From Comamonas testosteroni (lineage in GTDB: Bacteria; Pseudomonadota; Gammaproteobacteria; Burkholderiales; Burkholderiaceae_C), in assembly GCA_008727115.1 (NCBI GenBank), contig CP044131.1, positions 1,364,001 through 1,428,000 on the forward strand: DNA of 64,000 nucleotides. The letters run 5' to 3'. Shown in pieces: positions 52,970 to 61,722 of the stretch (its first letter is position 1; each line of letters begins with the position of its first letter). The position numbers were made by a program, and so were the translations under genes. Under the pieces are notes generated by a model. It saw only the letters and a list, made by a program, of their open reading frames with translations. It was not told the DNA's origin and did not search any database.

Positions 52970-53295
52970 CCGGCAGTGCTCGAGAACAGATTGATCACAA
53001 GGACGCCGCCCACAATCATGGCCATGCCGGCCAGAGCCGGTGCATCGAGCTTTTGGCCCTGCCAGAAATAGGCAACTGCAGCCACCAACACGATGCCGAC
53101 ACCGGACCAGATGGCATAGGCCACGCCAGTCGGTACGGTTCGCAGCGTCAATGACAGCAGATAAAAGGAAATGGAATAGCCGGTGAGAGCGATGGCGGTA
53201 GGGGGGAGTTTGGTGAAGCCGTCCGAGCGAGCCAGAAACGACGTGGCAATCACTTCGCAGATGATGGCCAGCCCCAGGTACAGGTAATTTGTCAT
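52963..53295 (-). CDS. emrE: SMR-family multidrug efflux protein, EmrE-like
   Basis: 110 aa with four membrane helices. The essential Glu is in helix 1 (YLGLAIICEVIATSFLARSD, E13), and the signature PTGVAYAIWSGVGIVLVA and GMAMIVGGVLVINL are typical of EmrE/QacE. These proteins exchange protons for cationic compounds as antiparallel dimers. The ATG at 53295 is the family start. The gene converges on the esterase gene, with overlapping 3' ends, and lies downstream of map on the same strand. Confidence 0.92.
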   Translation of the reverse strand: MTNYLYLGLAIICEVIATSFLARSDGFTKLPPTAIALTGYSISFYLLSLTLRTVPTGVAYAIWSGVGIVLVAAVAYFWQGQKLDAPALAGMAMIVGGVLVINLFSSTAGH

Positions 53296-53446
53296 GGTGG
53301 CGACTGTAGAACCAGTTGGGGCAGCCGCAGCCTGATCGATATACAAAGCCCTATGCGCATTTGGCGCAGCCTTGTCAAAGGTTGCAGGCTGTGCGCACAG
53401 GTGATGCGCGCAAAATGGCCGGCACACAGCCTGCAGTGTCGGGCGC

Positions 53447-54253
53447 TCAGATAGCCGGGTAGTCGCCAGTGCCTTCTGGCCAGGTGGTCAATACATCAAA
53501 GCCGGTTTCGGTGACCACGACCATATGCTCCCACTGTGCAGAAAGCGCCTTGTCATTGGTGATGACCGTCCAGCCATCGGACAGCTCGCGTGTGGCAGCC
53601 TTGCCTGCGTTGAGCATGGGCTCAATGGTAAAGATCATGCCGGGCTGCAGTACCAGCCCCTGGCCGGGGGTGCCGTAGTGCAGCACCTGTGGCTCGTCGT
53701 GGTAGACCTTGCCAATACCGTGACCGCAATAGTCGCGCACGATGGAAAAGCGCTCGCGCTGCGCTACTGACTGAATGGCGTGCCCTACATCACCCAGTGT
53801 GGCGCCTGGTTTGACAGCATGAATGCCAGCGACCAGCGCCTCATAAGTCGTATTGACCAGACGCTTGGCCAGATTGCTGGGCTGGCCGACGTAGTACATG
53901 CGGCTCGTGTCCCCTATCCAGCCTTCGGGTGTTGTCACAGCAACGTCTACGTTGACGATGTCTCCCTCCTTGAGGATTTGCCCTGCGTCCGGTATGCCGT
54001 GGCAGACCACATGATTGACCGAAGTGCACACCGTTTTGGGAAAGCCGTAGTAGCCCACGTTGGTCGGTACGCATTTCAGCTCGTTGACGATGTAGTCGTG
54101 GCAGAGCTTGTCCAGGTGCTCAGTGCTGACGCCGGGCTGGACATGAGGTGTCAGCATGGCCAGCACTTTGGCAGCCAGTCCCCCGGCCTTGCGCGAGAGG
54201 TAGATGTCGGACGCGTCGTTGATGGGGACGACTTTTTGCTTGCTGCGCTTCAT
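53447..54253 (-). CDS. map: Type I methionine aminopeptidase paired with ParD-like protein
   Basis: 268 aa, complete. The metal site is intact: NVDVAVTTPEGWIGDTSRM gives two Asp, YCGHGIGKVYHDEP the His, FTIEPMLN a Glu and WEHMVVVTE the last Glu. It removes N-terminal Met from nascent proteins. The usual map neighbours rpsB and tsf are absent. Instead its ATG overlaps the stop of a ParD-like gene (ATGA, 54250-54253), so the pair is one translational unit. It is most likely an accessory MetAP, with the main map elsewhere. Whether it acts as a toxin-like partner is an open question. Confidence 0.93.
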   Translation of the reverse strand: MKRSKQKVVPINDASDIYLSRKAGGLAAKVLAMLTPHVQPGVSTEHLDKLCHDYIVNELKCVPTNVGYYGFPKTVCTSVNHVVCHGIPDAGQILKEGDIVNVDVAVTTPEGWIGDTSRMYYVGQPSNLAKRLVNTTYEALVAGIHAVKPGATLGDVGHAIQSVAQRERFSIVRDYCGHGIGKVYHDEPQVLHYGTPGQGLVLQPGMIFTIEPMLNAGKAATRELSDGWTVITNDKALSAQWEHMVVVTETGFDVLTTWPEGTGDYPAI

Positions 54254-54516
54254 TGCAGGCCTCCTGCCAAACGTACGGTGCGAGGGCGACGAGTGCTGCG
54301 ATCGACTTCAAAACCGGGTTCAGTCTGGGCAACCAGACTCTGGGCCTCTTGCAAAAGCAGGGCACAAATGCCCTCGTAATTGAGCTGAGGGTGATGCTCT
54401 GCCAGTTGGCCTACACGCAGCCAATGCTCGGCTTGGGCGTTAATGGAGCGACCCAGGGCCGCACTGGAAACACGAATCTGGTCGTGCAAGTGATCTGAAA
54501 TTTTGACGATTCCCAT
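54250..54516 (-). CDS. ParD-like antitoxin-family protein upstream of map
   Basis: 88 aa. The first half, MGIVKISDHLHDQIRVSSAA followed by LGRSINAQAEHWLRVGQLAE, looks like a ribbon-helix-helix DNA-binding domain of the ParD-like family (PF11903). The C-terminal part has ALLLQEAQSLVAQTEPGF and a basic end. ParD-type antitoxins bind their partner protein and repress their own operon. A perfect palindrome lies 20 nt upstream (54536-54554), a good operator candidate. No ParE-type toxin is present; the partner position is taken by map. Confidence 0.75.
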   Translation of the reverse strand: MGIVKISDHLHDQIRVSSAALGRSINAQAEHWLRVGQLAEHHPQLNYEGICALLLQEAQSLVAQTEPGFEVDRSTRRPRTVRLAGGLQ

Positions 54517-54535
54517 GCGGAGGGATCATAGGGGG

Positions 54536-54554
54536 AATATATGTTTCATATATT
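54536..54554. promoter_or_regulatory. Palindromic operator candidate upstream of ParD-like-map operon
   Basis: AATATATG-TTT-CATATATT is a perfect palindrome with 8-bp arms, 20 nt before the ParD-like start. A -35-like TTGTCA (minus strand) adjoins it. Size, symmetry and place fit autoregulation by a ribbon-helix-helix protein. Confidence 0.6.
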
Positions 54555-54900
54555 GACAAAAGAAAAATTCATGGTTGCTGCAGCGGTTTTGTAATGCGTT
54601 GGCAAGCGTCTCTTGCTCAAGTACTTTTCGAGCCTTTTAAAAATGCAAGGTGGTGAATAAATTGATAGCTAACCAGCAATGTGTAGCAATGGCATTGGCC
54701 TCTTCTTGTAAGACCAAGGCAATACATGGGTGCTCAGACTTGCGTTCGTATGGCACAAGTCTTATAAAAGATATATTTCAGCTGTTTAGTCCTTAACCCT
54801 ATTGGTTTTCTTGCTATAAAAATTGAAGAACAATCAATGCGTGCCAGACAAGCAAAGTGATCTGGCATTTCGTCAATTCAGGCGTATGGCAGGGGCGTTC
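54555..54900. other. AT-rich divergent region between ParD-like gene and ndh
   Basis: About 345 nt, AT-rich. Contains ATTGATAGCTAACCAGC, a possible remnant of the family A repeat, near 54660, and -10-like TATAAA sequences near 54765 and 54814 on the plus strand that may drive ndh. No gene recognised. Confidence 0.4.
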
Positions 54901-56277
54901 ATGGAAATTACAGGCAATCAAGCACAACGGAGCGAGCAGCTCTTACCGCAGGAGCAAGAAAAGGGGCATGCGCTGCCTCGTCAGGCTCGAGACGGGGGCG
55001 CGCGGATTGTGGTGGTGGGGGGCGGCGTTGCCGGGCTGGAAGTGGCGACTGCATTTGGCAAGCTCAAAAGCACATGCGTGGATACCGTGACGCTGGTGGA
55101 CAGTGACTCTGCCCATGTCTGGAAGCCTATGCTGCACACCATAGCGGCTGGTACTAGGGATCTGGCACAGCAGCAGACTACCTATCTGGCCCAAGCTGCA
55201 GACGCCAAATTTGCCTATCAGCCTGGCGAGATGTGTGGCTTGGATCGCGAAGCGCACGAGATATTGCTGGCTCCCATTCACGCTCCCGATGGTCGTGTCC
55301 TTGTGGCTGGCAGGCGCTTGCCTTATGACAAGCTGGTCATCGCGGTGGGCAGTGGAGCCAATGACTTTGGAACGCCGGGAGTGAATGAGCATTGCTTCAT
55401 GATCGATTCCCGCCGCAAGGCAGATGCCTTCAATCAGGAAATCCGCTTGCGCATGCTGCGGTGCATGACTAGCGGTGAGCAACTCCAGGTTGCCATTGTG
55501 GGTGGTGGCGCAACAGGGGTGGAGCTGGCCGCTGAGCTTGTGCAGTTGGCAGAAAGTGCTCGGGCTTATGGCGTGCTGGGGGCGGCAGCGAAGTTTCGCA
55601 TTGTGCTGATTGAGGCGGGATCGCGTTTGCTGCCCAGCTTTCCGGAAGAGATATCGGAAGCCACTCGCGTGCGCCTGCAGGCGCTCGGTGTCTCGGTTGT
55701 GCTGGGAGGGCGTGTCAGTCGGGCAACGACTGAAGGCTTTGAGCTGGCCAATGGTGAGCTCATCCTGGCAGGCTTGAGAGTCTGGGCAGCAGGTGTGAAG
55801 GCTCCTGAATTCCTGACGCAGCTGGGCTTGCAGACCACGCGCAGTAATCAACTCCTGGTCAATGACGAGATGCAGACCAGTGATCCTGATATTTATGCGC
55901 TGGGCGATTGCGCAAGCTACACCTTGCCAGGTCATGAGGTGCCTTTGCCTCCTACGGCTCAGGTGGCACATCAGCAGGCCCGTTATTTGATTGAGACCTT
56001 GCCCCATGTGCTGGAGCGTCCGGGGGCCAAGTCTGTGGGGTTTGCCTACAGAGACTTCGGTGCGCTGGTGTCGCTTGCGCATTACGACGCCTATGGTTCT
56101 CTGGGCAAGTTCGGCCTTTTCAATGGTGGTGTGATCCGGGGGCGGTTGGCCATGCTCAGTCACATCATGCTGTACCGATCACACCAGGCACGCATTTACG
56201 GCTTTTGGCGCGGCGGTCTGCTATGGCTGATTGATCTGATGAATGCACGATTGAGGCCGTCGATTCGATTGGACTGA
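54901..56277 (+). CDS. ndh: Type II NADH dehydrogenase (NDH-2)
   Basis: 458 aa. Two dinucleotide-binding folds: IVVVGGGVAGLEVATAFG near the N-terminus (FAD) and VAIVGGGATGVELAAELVQL in the middle (NADH). Further NDH-2 features are WKPMLHTIAAG, DIYALGDCA and a C-terminal membrane-contacting stretch (YRSHQARIYGFWRGGLLW). It passes electrons from NADH to quinone without pumping protons. ATG 54901 (MEITGNQ) is preferred, with AGGGG upstream; in-frame ATGs at 54886 and 54823 would extend a poorly conserved N-terminus. Confidence 0.9.
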   Translation: MEITGNQAQRSEQLLPQEQEKGHALPRQARDGGARIVVVGGGVAGLEVATAFGKLKSTCVDTVTLVDSDSAHVWKPMLHTIAAGTRDLAQQQTTYLAQAADAKFAYQPGEMCGLDREAHEILLAPIHAPDGRVLVAGRRLPYDKLVIAVGSGANDFGTPGVNEHCFMIDSRRKADAFNQEIRLRMLRCMTSGEQLQVAIVGGGATGVELAAELVQLAESARAYGVLGAAAKFRIVLIEAGSRLLPSFPEEISEATRVRLQALGVSVVLGGRVSRATTEGFELANGELILAGLRVWAAGVKAPEFLTQLGLQTTRSNQLLVNDEMQTSDPDIYALGDCASYTLPGHEVPLPPTAQVAHQQARYLIETLPHVLERPGAKSVGFAYRDFGALVSLAHYDAYGSLGKFGLFNGGVIRGRLAMLSHIMLYRSHQARIYGFWRGGLLWLIDLMNARLRPSIRLD

Positions 56278-56335
56278 AGTGTGAACTCAAGAAGGCTGCG
56301 GGCGTCACAGCCTTCTGTCCATCGAGTATGGGCTG

Positions 56336-58000
56336 TCAGAGCAGACCTTCGATGGGGAGCCAGCTCATGATGCGAACCATCAATCGTTTGAACCAACTTG
56401 TGCCAGGGTCTGTGTCAAAGCGCTGGATTTCATGGGGGGCTTGCGGGTTCTGACCAGTCCAGGTCAGTCTGTTGCTTTCATCAAGCTCGACCTTATAGGC
56501 CATTTGCGGCAGGTGCTTGTCCAGGTTTTGAGAGATCTGCTGGCTCAGCTCGGGGTCTTTGATGACCACGCCCATTTCGGTATTGATGACGGCCGAGCGG
56601 GGATCGAAATTGAATGAGCCGACAAAAAGGCGCTGGCCATCAATGGCAAAAGTCTTGGCGTGCAGGCTGGCACCTGAGCTGCCGGGGGTGGAGTTGGCAC
56701 CGCTGCCGCTCAGCGCTGCTGGCGAAGGTGTATTGCGACGGGGCTGCTGGGGATTCGAGGTGGACGGGGCTGCCTTGGGGCGCAGTTCAATCTGGCTGCG
56801 CATTTCATAAAGCTCTACGCCAGTTTTCAGCAAGGGCTTGCGGTACTTTTCATAGCCTGCATGGACTGCGGCGACATCGGTAGCTTCAAGGCTGTTGGTC
56901 AGAATGCGTACGCGTATGCCTTGCTGACGCAGTTTGCCAAAAGCATCGACCCCTGCTTGTGTGGGTACGAAATAAGGGGAAACCACCTCCAAAAGCTGGT
57001 GCGGCTCACCGATGACCGGGGTCAGCTGGGAGAGCATCAGGTCTTTGGGGGCAGCCTCGCGCAGTACCTTGGCAGGGTCGTCGCTGACCAGTGAGGTCTC
57101 AGCCCATTGCATGGGCAGGTTTCCTGCCAGCAGGTCGGTACTGAAGCGGCTGTTGTGCACGGCTTCGGCATAAGCCTGGGATTCGGGGCGCTGAACATCC
57201 GTGCGAAGGCCCTCATAGACTTTGTCCGTGGCCTGCTGGGGCATGGAGGGCAGCAGGCTGGCAGTCGAATATGCCGACGGACTGTTCCAGTAGCGGTCGA
57301 AATCGGCAGCGATATCTTTGACGACACTTCCTGCGGCCACCACGTCCAAGTCGGCAAACAGTACGCCGTCGGTGGCGGCAAAGTACTCATCGCCAATATT
57401 GCGCCCGCCAACGATAGAGATCGTGGAATCGGCGGTATAGCTTTTGTTGTGCATGCGCCGCTGAGTTCGCGCGAAGTCGGTCAGGTAGCCAATGGCTTTG
57501 GGCGTGCGCACCACAAAGGGGTTGAATAAACGTACTTCAATCTTGGGGTGCTGATCCAGAGCAGACAAGATGGCGTCCATACCACTGGTGCCGCCATCGT
57601 CCAGAAGCAGGCGTACACGCACGTCGCGGTCGGCTGCGTGCAGCAACTCGTTGAGCAGAAGATGGCCCGTGGTGTCGTTGCGCCAGATGTAGTACTGAAC
57701 GTCCAGTGTGCGTTCCGCTGTGCGGGCCAGCAGGGCGCGAGCGGCATAGGCATCATGGGCATCTGCCAGCATGTGAATACCACTTTTTCCTGGATGCTGT
57801 TGTTGCAGAGGCTCCAGGGACTGTCCCAGGCGGGTTTGCAGAGCCTCTTCGCTGCTCAAGGCTTGCGATGAAGGGCGATCCGTTTGAGGGGGAAGGCTGC
57901 AGGCGCTCAGCGCCAGGCTCAGCAGGGCAGCCCACAGCAAGCGCTTTGCTGATGGCTGCTGCTGTGAGGGTGCGGAGCGGGAGGCCAGTATCTGTTGCAT
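56336..58000 (-). CDS. Phospholipase D-family lipoprotein (cardiolipin synthase C-like)
   Basis: 554 aa. A lipoprotein signal ends in LSAC (C34). Two HKD motifs are seen: RRMHNKSYTADSTISIVGGR with NIGDEYF, and LHAKTFAIDGQRLFVGSFNF with DPRSAV. Two HKD motifs fold into one active site, as in cardiolipin synthases; the arrangement is most like ClsC, which uses phosphatidylethanolamine. A Pro/Ser-rich insertion (SNPQQPRRNTPSPAALSG, about 425-450) just before the second motif is unusual. The lipid anchor would put it in the periplasm, unlike ClsA. It is a single gene, convergent to ndh. Confidence 0.88.
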   Translation of the reverse strand: MQQILASRSAPSQQQPSAKRLLWAALLSLALSACSLPPQTDRPSSQALSSEEALQTRLGQSLEPLQQQHPGKSGIHMLADAHDAYAARALLARTAERTLDVQYYIWRNDTTGHLLLNELLHAADRDVRVRLLLDDGGTSGMDAILSALDQHPKIEVRLFNPFVVRTPKAIGYLTDFARTQRRMHNKSYTADSTISIVGGRNIGDEYFAATDGVLFADLDVVAAGSVVKDIAADFDRYWNSPSAYSTASLLPSMPQQATDKVYEGLRTDVQRPESQAYAEAVHNSRFSTDLLAGNLPMQWAETSLVSDDPAKVLREAAPKDLMLSQLTPVIGEPHQLLEVVSPYFVPTQAGVDAFGKLRQQGIRVRILTNSLEATDVAAVHAGYEKYRKPLLKTGVELYEMRSQIELRPKAAPSTSNPQQPRRNTPSPAALSGSGANSTPGSSGASLHAKTFAIDGQRLFVGSFNFDPRSAVINTEMGVVIKDPELSQQISQNLDKHLPQMAYKVELDESNRLTWTGQNPQAPHEIQRFDTDPGTSWFKRLMVRIMSWLPIEGLL

Positions 58001-58118
58001 GGCAGGAGTATGCCGCAGTGTTTTGGCGAACTGAGGGCGCGCTCCATTGCGTTGAGCGGCTTGCTTTGCCCTGAGTTGACGGGTGTGTAGAGGCGCTTGT
58101 CAGCCCGTCATGAGGTCT

Positions 58119-59096
58119 TTAAGTGTTGACCAGTACCAGCTTGCCCTGCACCTGGCGTGAGCCCATGCGCTCATAGGCTGCGAACAGCTCGCTCATGGGC
58201 AGGGTGCGGTCGATCACGGGCTTGATCTTGCCCTGTGCGTACCATTGGGTCAGTTCCTGCATCATGGCCGCGTTGTTCTGTGGCTCGCGCTTGGCAAAGT
58301 CGCCCCAGAACACGCCTACCAGTGAGGCGCCCTTGAGCAGCGGCAGATTCAGCGGCAGCGAGGGAATGGGGCCGGAGGCAAAGCCGATCACCAGATAGCG
58401 GCCGCGCCAGGCGATCGAACGAAACGCGGGCTCGGCAAAGTCGCCGCCTACGGGGTCGTAAATCACATCGGGGCCTTTGCCATCTGTGGCGGCCTTGATG
58501 GCTTCGCGCAGATCGCCCTGGCTGTAGTTGATAGTGGCGTCGGCCCCTTGATCCTTGCACAGCGCGCATTTTTCGTCGGTCGATGCGGCGGCAATCACGC
58601 GCGCACCGGCGGCCTTGGCAATCTGTATGGCAGCCGTGCCTACACCGCCTGCTGCGCCCAGCACCAGTACAGTCTCGCCTGCTTTGAGCTGGCCGCGGTC
58701 GATCAGCGCATGGTGACTGGTGGCATAGGTCATGATGAAGGCGGCGGCATCTAAAAACGGAAAATTGCCTGGAAGCGGCATGCACATTGCGGCAGGTGCT
58801 AGCGTATGAGTAGCAAAACCGCCTGTGCCCGAAAGACAGGCCACAGGCTGGCCCACCTTGAGATGCTTGACCCCTTCGCCCACGGCCTGTACTACACCCG
58901 CATATTCCGAGCCGGGCACAAAGGGCAGAGGGGGCTTGATCTGGTATTTGTTCTGCACGATCAGCAGGTCGGGAAAGTTCAGGCTGGCGGCCTTGACCTC
59001 CAGCAGTACCTGGCCGGGGCCTGGCTGGGGTGTGGGCTGCTCGGTCCATTTCAGGGTCTCGACCCCGGTTGGGGTGGTGCAAAGCCATGCATGCAT
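58119..59096 (-). CDS. NADPH:quinone oxidoreductase, zinc-independent MDR family
   Basis: 325 aa. The N-terminal GroES-like domain has SLNFPDLLIVQNKYQIKPPL and PFVPGSEYAGVVQAVGEGV, without zinc-binding Cys. The Rossmann motif is VLVLGAAGGVGTAAIQIAK (about residues 145-163). The end KPVIDRTLPMSELFAAYERM is typical. It reduces quinones or enones with NADPH; the physiological substrate is unknown. The start MHAWLCTTPTG at 59096 fits the family. It is divergent from surE with 125 nt between. Confidence 0.9.
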   Translation of the reverse strand: MHAWLCTTPTGVETLKWTEQPTPQPGPGQVLLEVKAASLNFPDLLIVQNKYQIKPPLPFVPGSEYAGVVQAVGEGVKHLKVGQPVACLSGTGGFATHTLAPAAMCMPLPGNFPFLDAAAFIMTYATSHHALIDRGQLKAGETVLVLGAAGGVGTAAIQIAKAAGARVIAAASTDEKCALCKDQGADATINYSQGDLREAIKAATDGKGPDVIYDPVGGDFAEPAFRSIAWRGRYLVIGFASGPIPSLPLNLPLLKGASLVGVFWGDFAKREPQNNAAMMQELTQWYAQGKIKPVIDRTLPMSELFAAYERMGSRQVQGKLVLVNT

Positions 59097-59221
59097 ATCG
59101 TGTCTCCGGATCTTCTGAGTGTGAGATGAGGGATGGAATTGGCCAGCCGATGATAGAAGTGTGGTGCGAATGCAGCGTGTCTCTGTCGTGACCTTGGAGC
59201 CGCCTACAATCCGCCTCATCC

Positions 59222-60007
59222 ATGAAGATTCTTATTTGCAATGACGACGGCTTTCAGGCCCCCGGTATCGTGGCTTTGCACGATGCGCTGCGCACCGTGG
59301 CAGACGTAGAGGTGGTGGCGCCCGAGCACAACAACAGTGCCAAGTCGAACGCTTTGACGCTCAATGCGCCGCTGTATGTGCACAAGGCCTATAACGGCTT
59401 TCGCTATGTGAACGGCACGCCTGCCGACTGCGTACATATTGCGCTGACGGGCTTGCTGGGCTACCGGCCTGATCTGGTGGTCTCGGGTATCAATAACGGC
59501 GCCAATATGGGGGACGACACGATTTACTCGGGCACCGTGGGCGCTGCCATGGAAGGCTATCTGTTCGGCATTCCGTCAATTGCCTTTTCGCAGGTCGACA
59601 AAGGCTGGGCCGAGCTGGAGGCTGCAGCGGCCACCGCGCGCCAGATGGTGCAGGACATGCAAAACCAGCAGTTGATCGGTGCTTTGCCCTGGCTGTTGAA
59701 TGTGAATATTCCCAATATGCCGCTGGATGCGCTCAAGAGCGTCAAGCTGTGCCGTCTGGGACGTCGCCACTCGGCTGAGCAGGCAGTGGTGCAGCAAAGC
59801 CCGCGTGGTGAGACCATGTACTGGATCGGCAGCGCGGGGGCGGCCAAGGATGATTCCGAAGGCACGGACTTTCATGCCACGGCCCATGGTCATGTGGCCA
59901 TGACGCCGCTGAAGGTCGATCTGACCGATCATGAAAACCTCGGTTACTGGGCTCAGACTGCCAGCAAGCTGGTGGGGCAGGTTGAAAAGCAGGCGGCAGC
60001 ATCGTGA
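59222..60007 (+). CDS. surE: 5'/3'-nucleotidase SurE
   Basis: 261 aa. The N-terminus MKILICNDDGFQAPGI carries the metal-binding Asp pair; APEHNNSAKSNALTLN, VNGTPADCVHIAL and VVSGINNGANMGDDTIYSGT are strongly conserved SurE blocks. It removes phosphate from nucleoside monophosphates and is linked to stress survival. The TGA overlaps the GTG start of pcm. The surE-pcm-nlpD order is the classic stationary-phase cluster. Confidence 0.96.
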   Translation: MKILICNDDGFQAPGIVALHDALRTVADVEVVAPEHNNSAKSNALTLNAPLYVHKAYNGFRYVNGTPADCVHIALTGLLGYRPDLVVSGINNGANMGDDTIYSGTVGAAMEGYLFGIPSIAFSQVDKGWAELEAAAATARQMVQDMQNQQLIGALPWLLNVNIPNMPLDALKSVKLCRLGRRHSAEQAVVQQSPRGETMYWIGSAGAAKDDSEGTDFHATAHGHVAMTPLKVDLTDHENLGYWAQTASKLVGQVEKQAAAS

Positions 60008-60789
60008 GTGAGCGTCGTCCACCCCAGGTGCCTGGCTGGATTGCGCGCTCCGTTCAGACGGGAGCGAGCGCTGCTCGTTCGCCTCAGGCCCCTCGGCCCA
60101 TCAATCCGCTTCGCGTGGCTGCTGCGCCAGCGGGTGTCGGGCTGGACTCTTCCACCGTGAGAGTCCGCATGGCTCAGCGCATTGGTGTTTCAGGCGTGAA
60201 AAATGCTGCGGTGCTGCAAGCCATGGCTACGGTGGAGCGCCACCGCTTCGTCGATAGTGCCCTGGTCAATCAGGCGTATGAAGACACGAGTTTGCCCATT
60301 GGCCTGGGGCAGACCATCTCCAAGCCCAGTGTGGTGGCTCGCATGATCGAGCTGCTGCTGGACAGTGATGCTGCCCGTGGCGGGCAGGGACGTGTTCTGG
60401 AGGTTGGCACGGGCTGCGGCTATCAGGCGGCTGTCTTGTCCATGGTGACCAAAGAGGTTTATTCGATAGAACGTTTGCGTGGATTGCATGAAAAGGCGCG
60501 CGCCAATCTGCGTCCCATGCGCCTGTCCAATGTGCACTTGATCCTTGGGGATGGTATGGCGGGATTCGCGACCGGAGCTCCCTACGCTGGCATTATTTCT
60601 GCAGCTGGCGGTGACGCCGTTCCGCAAGAGTGGTGTGAACAACTTGCTGTGGGAGGGCGACTGGTCGCACCGGTGGTGGTGGGAGCAGGCAAGCAGGCTC
60701 TGCTGGTGATTGACAAGAGTTCACACGGGTTTACGCAGACAGTTTTGGAAGCAGTCAACTTTGTCCCTCTAAAATCGGGGATCGCCTAG
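60004..60789 (+). CDS. pcm: Protein-L-isoaspartate O-methyltransferase
   Basis: 261 aa with GTG start overlapping surE. An Ala/Pro/Arg-rich extension of about 50 residues precedes the methyltransferase. The SAM motif is VLEVGTGCGYQAAVLSMV. Substrate motifs are AYEDTSLPIGLGQTISKPSV and ISAAGGDAVPQEW. The enzyme methylates isoaspartate residues to start repair of aged proteins. The ending QTVLEAVNFVPLKSGIA is normal. nlpD starts 14 nt downstream. Confidence 0.94.
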   Translation: MSERRPPQVPGWIARSVQTGASAARSPQAPRPINPLRVAAAPAGVGLDSSTVRVRMAQRIGVSGVKNAAVLQAMATVERHRFVDSALVNQAYEDTSLPIGLGQTISKPSVVARMIELLLDSDAARGGQGRVLEVGTGCGYQAAVLSMVTKEVYSIERLRGLHEKARANLRPMRLSNVHLILGDGMAGFATGAPYAGIISAAGGDAVPQEWCEQLAVGGRLVAPVVVGAGKQALLVIDKSSHGFTQTVLEAVNFVPLKSGIA

Positions 60790-60802
60790 AAGGGAATAGC
60801 TT

Positions 60803-61648
60803 ATGTTGGTATCGCGAAGTCTTGGTGCATTGGGAACGGCTGTGCTGGCGGGTGTCATCCTGGCCGGTTGCTCTACCCAGGCAAACAGGGCTCCTGTGGA
60901 GGATCGCGGACAGTCGGCCTCCTCATCGTCCACTGTGGACGTCAAATCGCTGCCTGGTGCAGAAAACGCAGGCAAGCCCGGTTACTACACCATCAAGCCC
61001 GGTGACACGCTGATCAGGGTCGGCCTGGAGCATGGTCAGAGCTGGAAAGACATTGCTCGCTGGAGCAATCTGGACAATCCGAATGTGATCGAAGTCGGGC
61101 AGGTGGTGCGCGTAGTGCCACCAGGTCGTGATGCATCTGTTGCCTCGAGCGGCTCTGGACGCGGCGTGGCTCCTGTGGTGGTGGGCAGTGGGAGTACTGC
61201 GGCGACGACAGCGCCGGCGGCTACTGTAACGCCTGTGCCATCGACACCGGCAACCACTACGCCTGTGGCCAAGGGCGCAGACGATGTGAACTTCATCTGG
61301 CCAGCCAGCGGTTCGCTGATTGCTGGTTTTGACGAAGCGCGCAACAAGGGCTACGACATCGCAGGAAAGGCCGGTGACCCCGTGGTTGCAGCGGCTGATG
61401 GTCGCGTTGTGTATGCAGGTGCAGGCCTGCGTGGCTACGGCAACCTGATCATCCTCAAGCACAACAATACCTATCTGACGGCCTATGCCCACAACCAGTC
61501 GCTGCTGGTCAAGGAAGATCAATCGGTGAAAAAGGGCCAGAAGATTGCCGAGATGGGCAGCACCGACGCCGACCGCGTCAAGCTACACTTTGAAGTGCGT
61601 CGCCAGGGCAAGCCTGTCGACCCATCGCGTTACCTGCCTTCTCGCTGA
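60803..61648 (+). CDS. nlpD: NlpD-type lipoprotein, LysM plus degenerate M23 domain
   Basis: 281 aa. Lipobox LAGCS with C23. A LysM domain (about 54-100, GYYTIKPGDTLIRVGLEHGQ) binds peptidoglycan; a Thr/Ala/Pro linker follows; the LytM/M23 domain lies at about 155-281. The first zinc ligand is lost (NKGYDIAGKAGDPVVAAADG with Asn in place of His), as in E. coli NlpD, so it is probably an amidase activator (AmiC partner) and not an enzyme. rpoS, which often follows nlpD, is not here. A hairpin at 61675-61703 ends the transcript. Confidence 0.92.
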   Translation: MLVSRSLGALGTAVLAGVILAGCSTQANRAPVEDRGQSASSSSTVDVKSLPGAENAGKPGYYTIKPGDTLIRVGLEHGQSWKDIARWSNLDNPNVIEVGQVVRVVPPGRDASVASSGSGRGVAPVVVGSGSTAATTAPAATVTPVPSTPATTTPVAKGADDVNFIWPASGSLIAGFDEARNKGYDIAGKAGDPVVAAADGRVVYAGAGLRGYGNLIILKHNNTYLTAYAHNQSLLVKEDQSVKKGQKIAEMGSTDADRVKLHFEVRRQGKPVDPSRYLPSR

Positions 61649-61674
61649 GCATGGCTGGACAACGCAAACAAGCC

Positions 61675-61703
61675 TCACAAGCCCCTGCCCCGCAGGGGCT
61701 TGT
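61675..61703 (+). terminator. GC-rich hairpin between nlpD and rluD
   Basis: ACAAGCCCCTGC and GCAGGGGCTTGT form a perfect 12-bp stem around a 3-4 nt loop about 30 nt after the nlpD stop. The T-rich flank (GTCTTCT) is weak, but the form and place are those of a terminator. It also shows that the apparent open frame extending rluD back to 61651 is not its true N-terminus. Confidence 0.7.
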
Positions 61704-61722
61704 GTCTTCTGAGGCACAGGAT

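Noticed and set aside
54250-54516. Classical ParDE toxin-antitoxin module
   Set aside because: There is no ParE/RelE-type toxin; the downstream gene is a full methionine aminopeptidase, so I report it as an unusual pair and not as ParDE.
61651-61722. Extended rluD N-terminus
   Set aside because: This stretch is the nlpD terminator hairpin and the extra residues do not look like S4-domain sequence.
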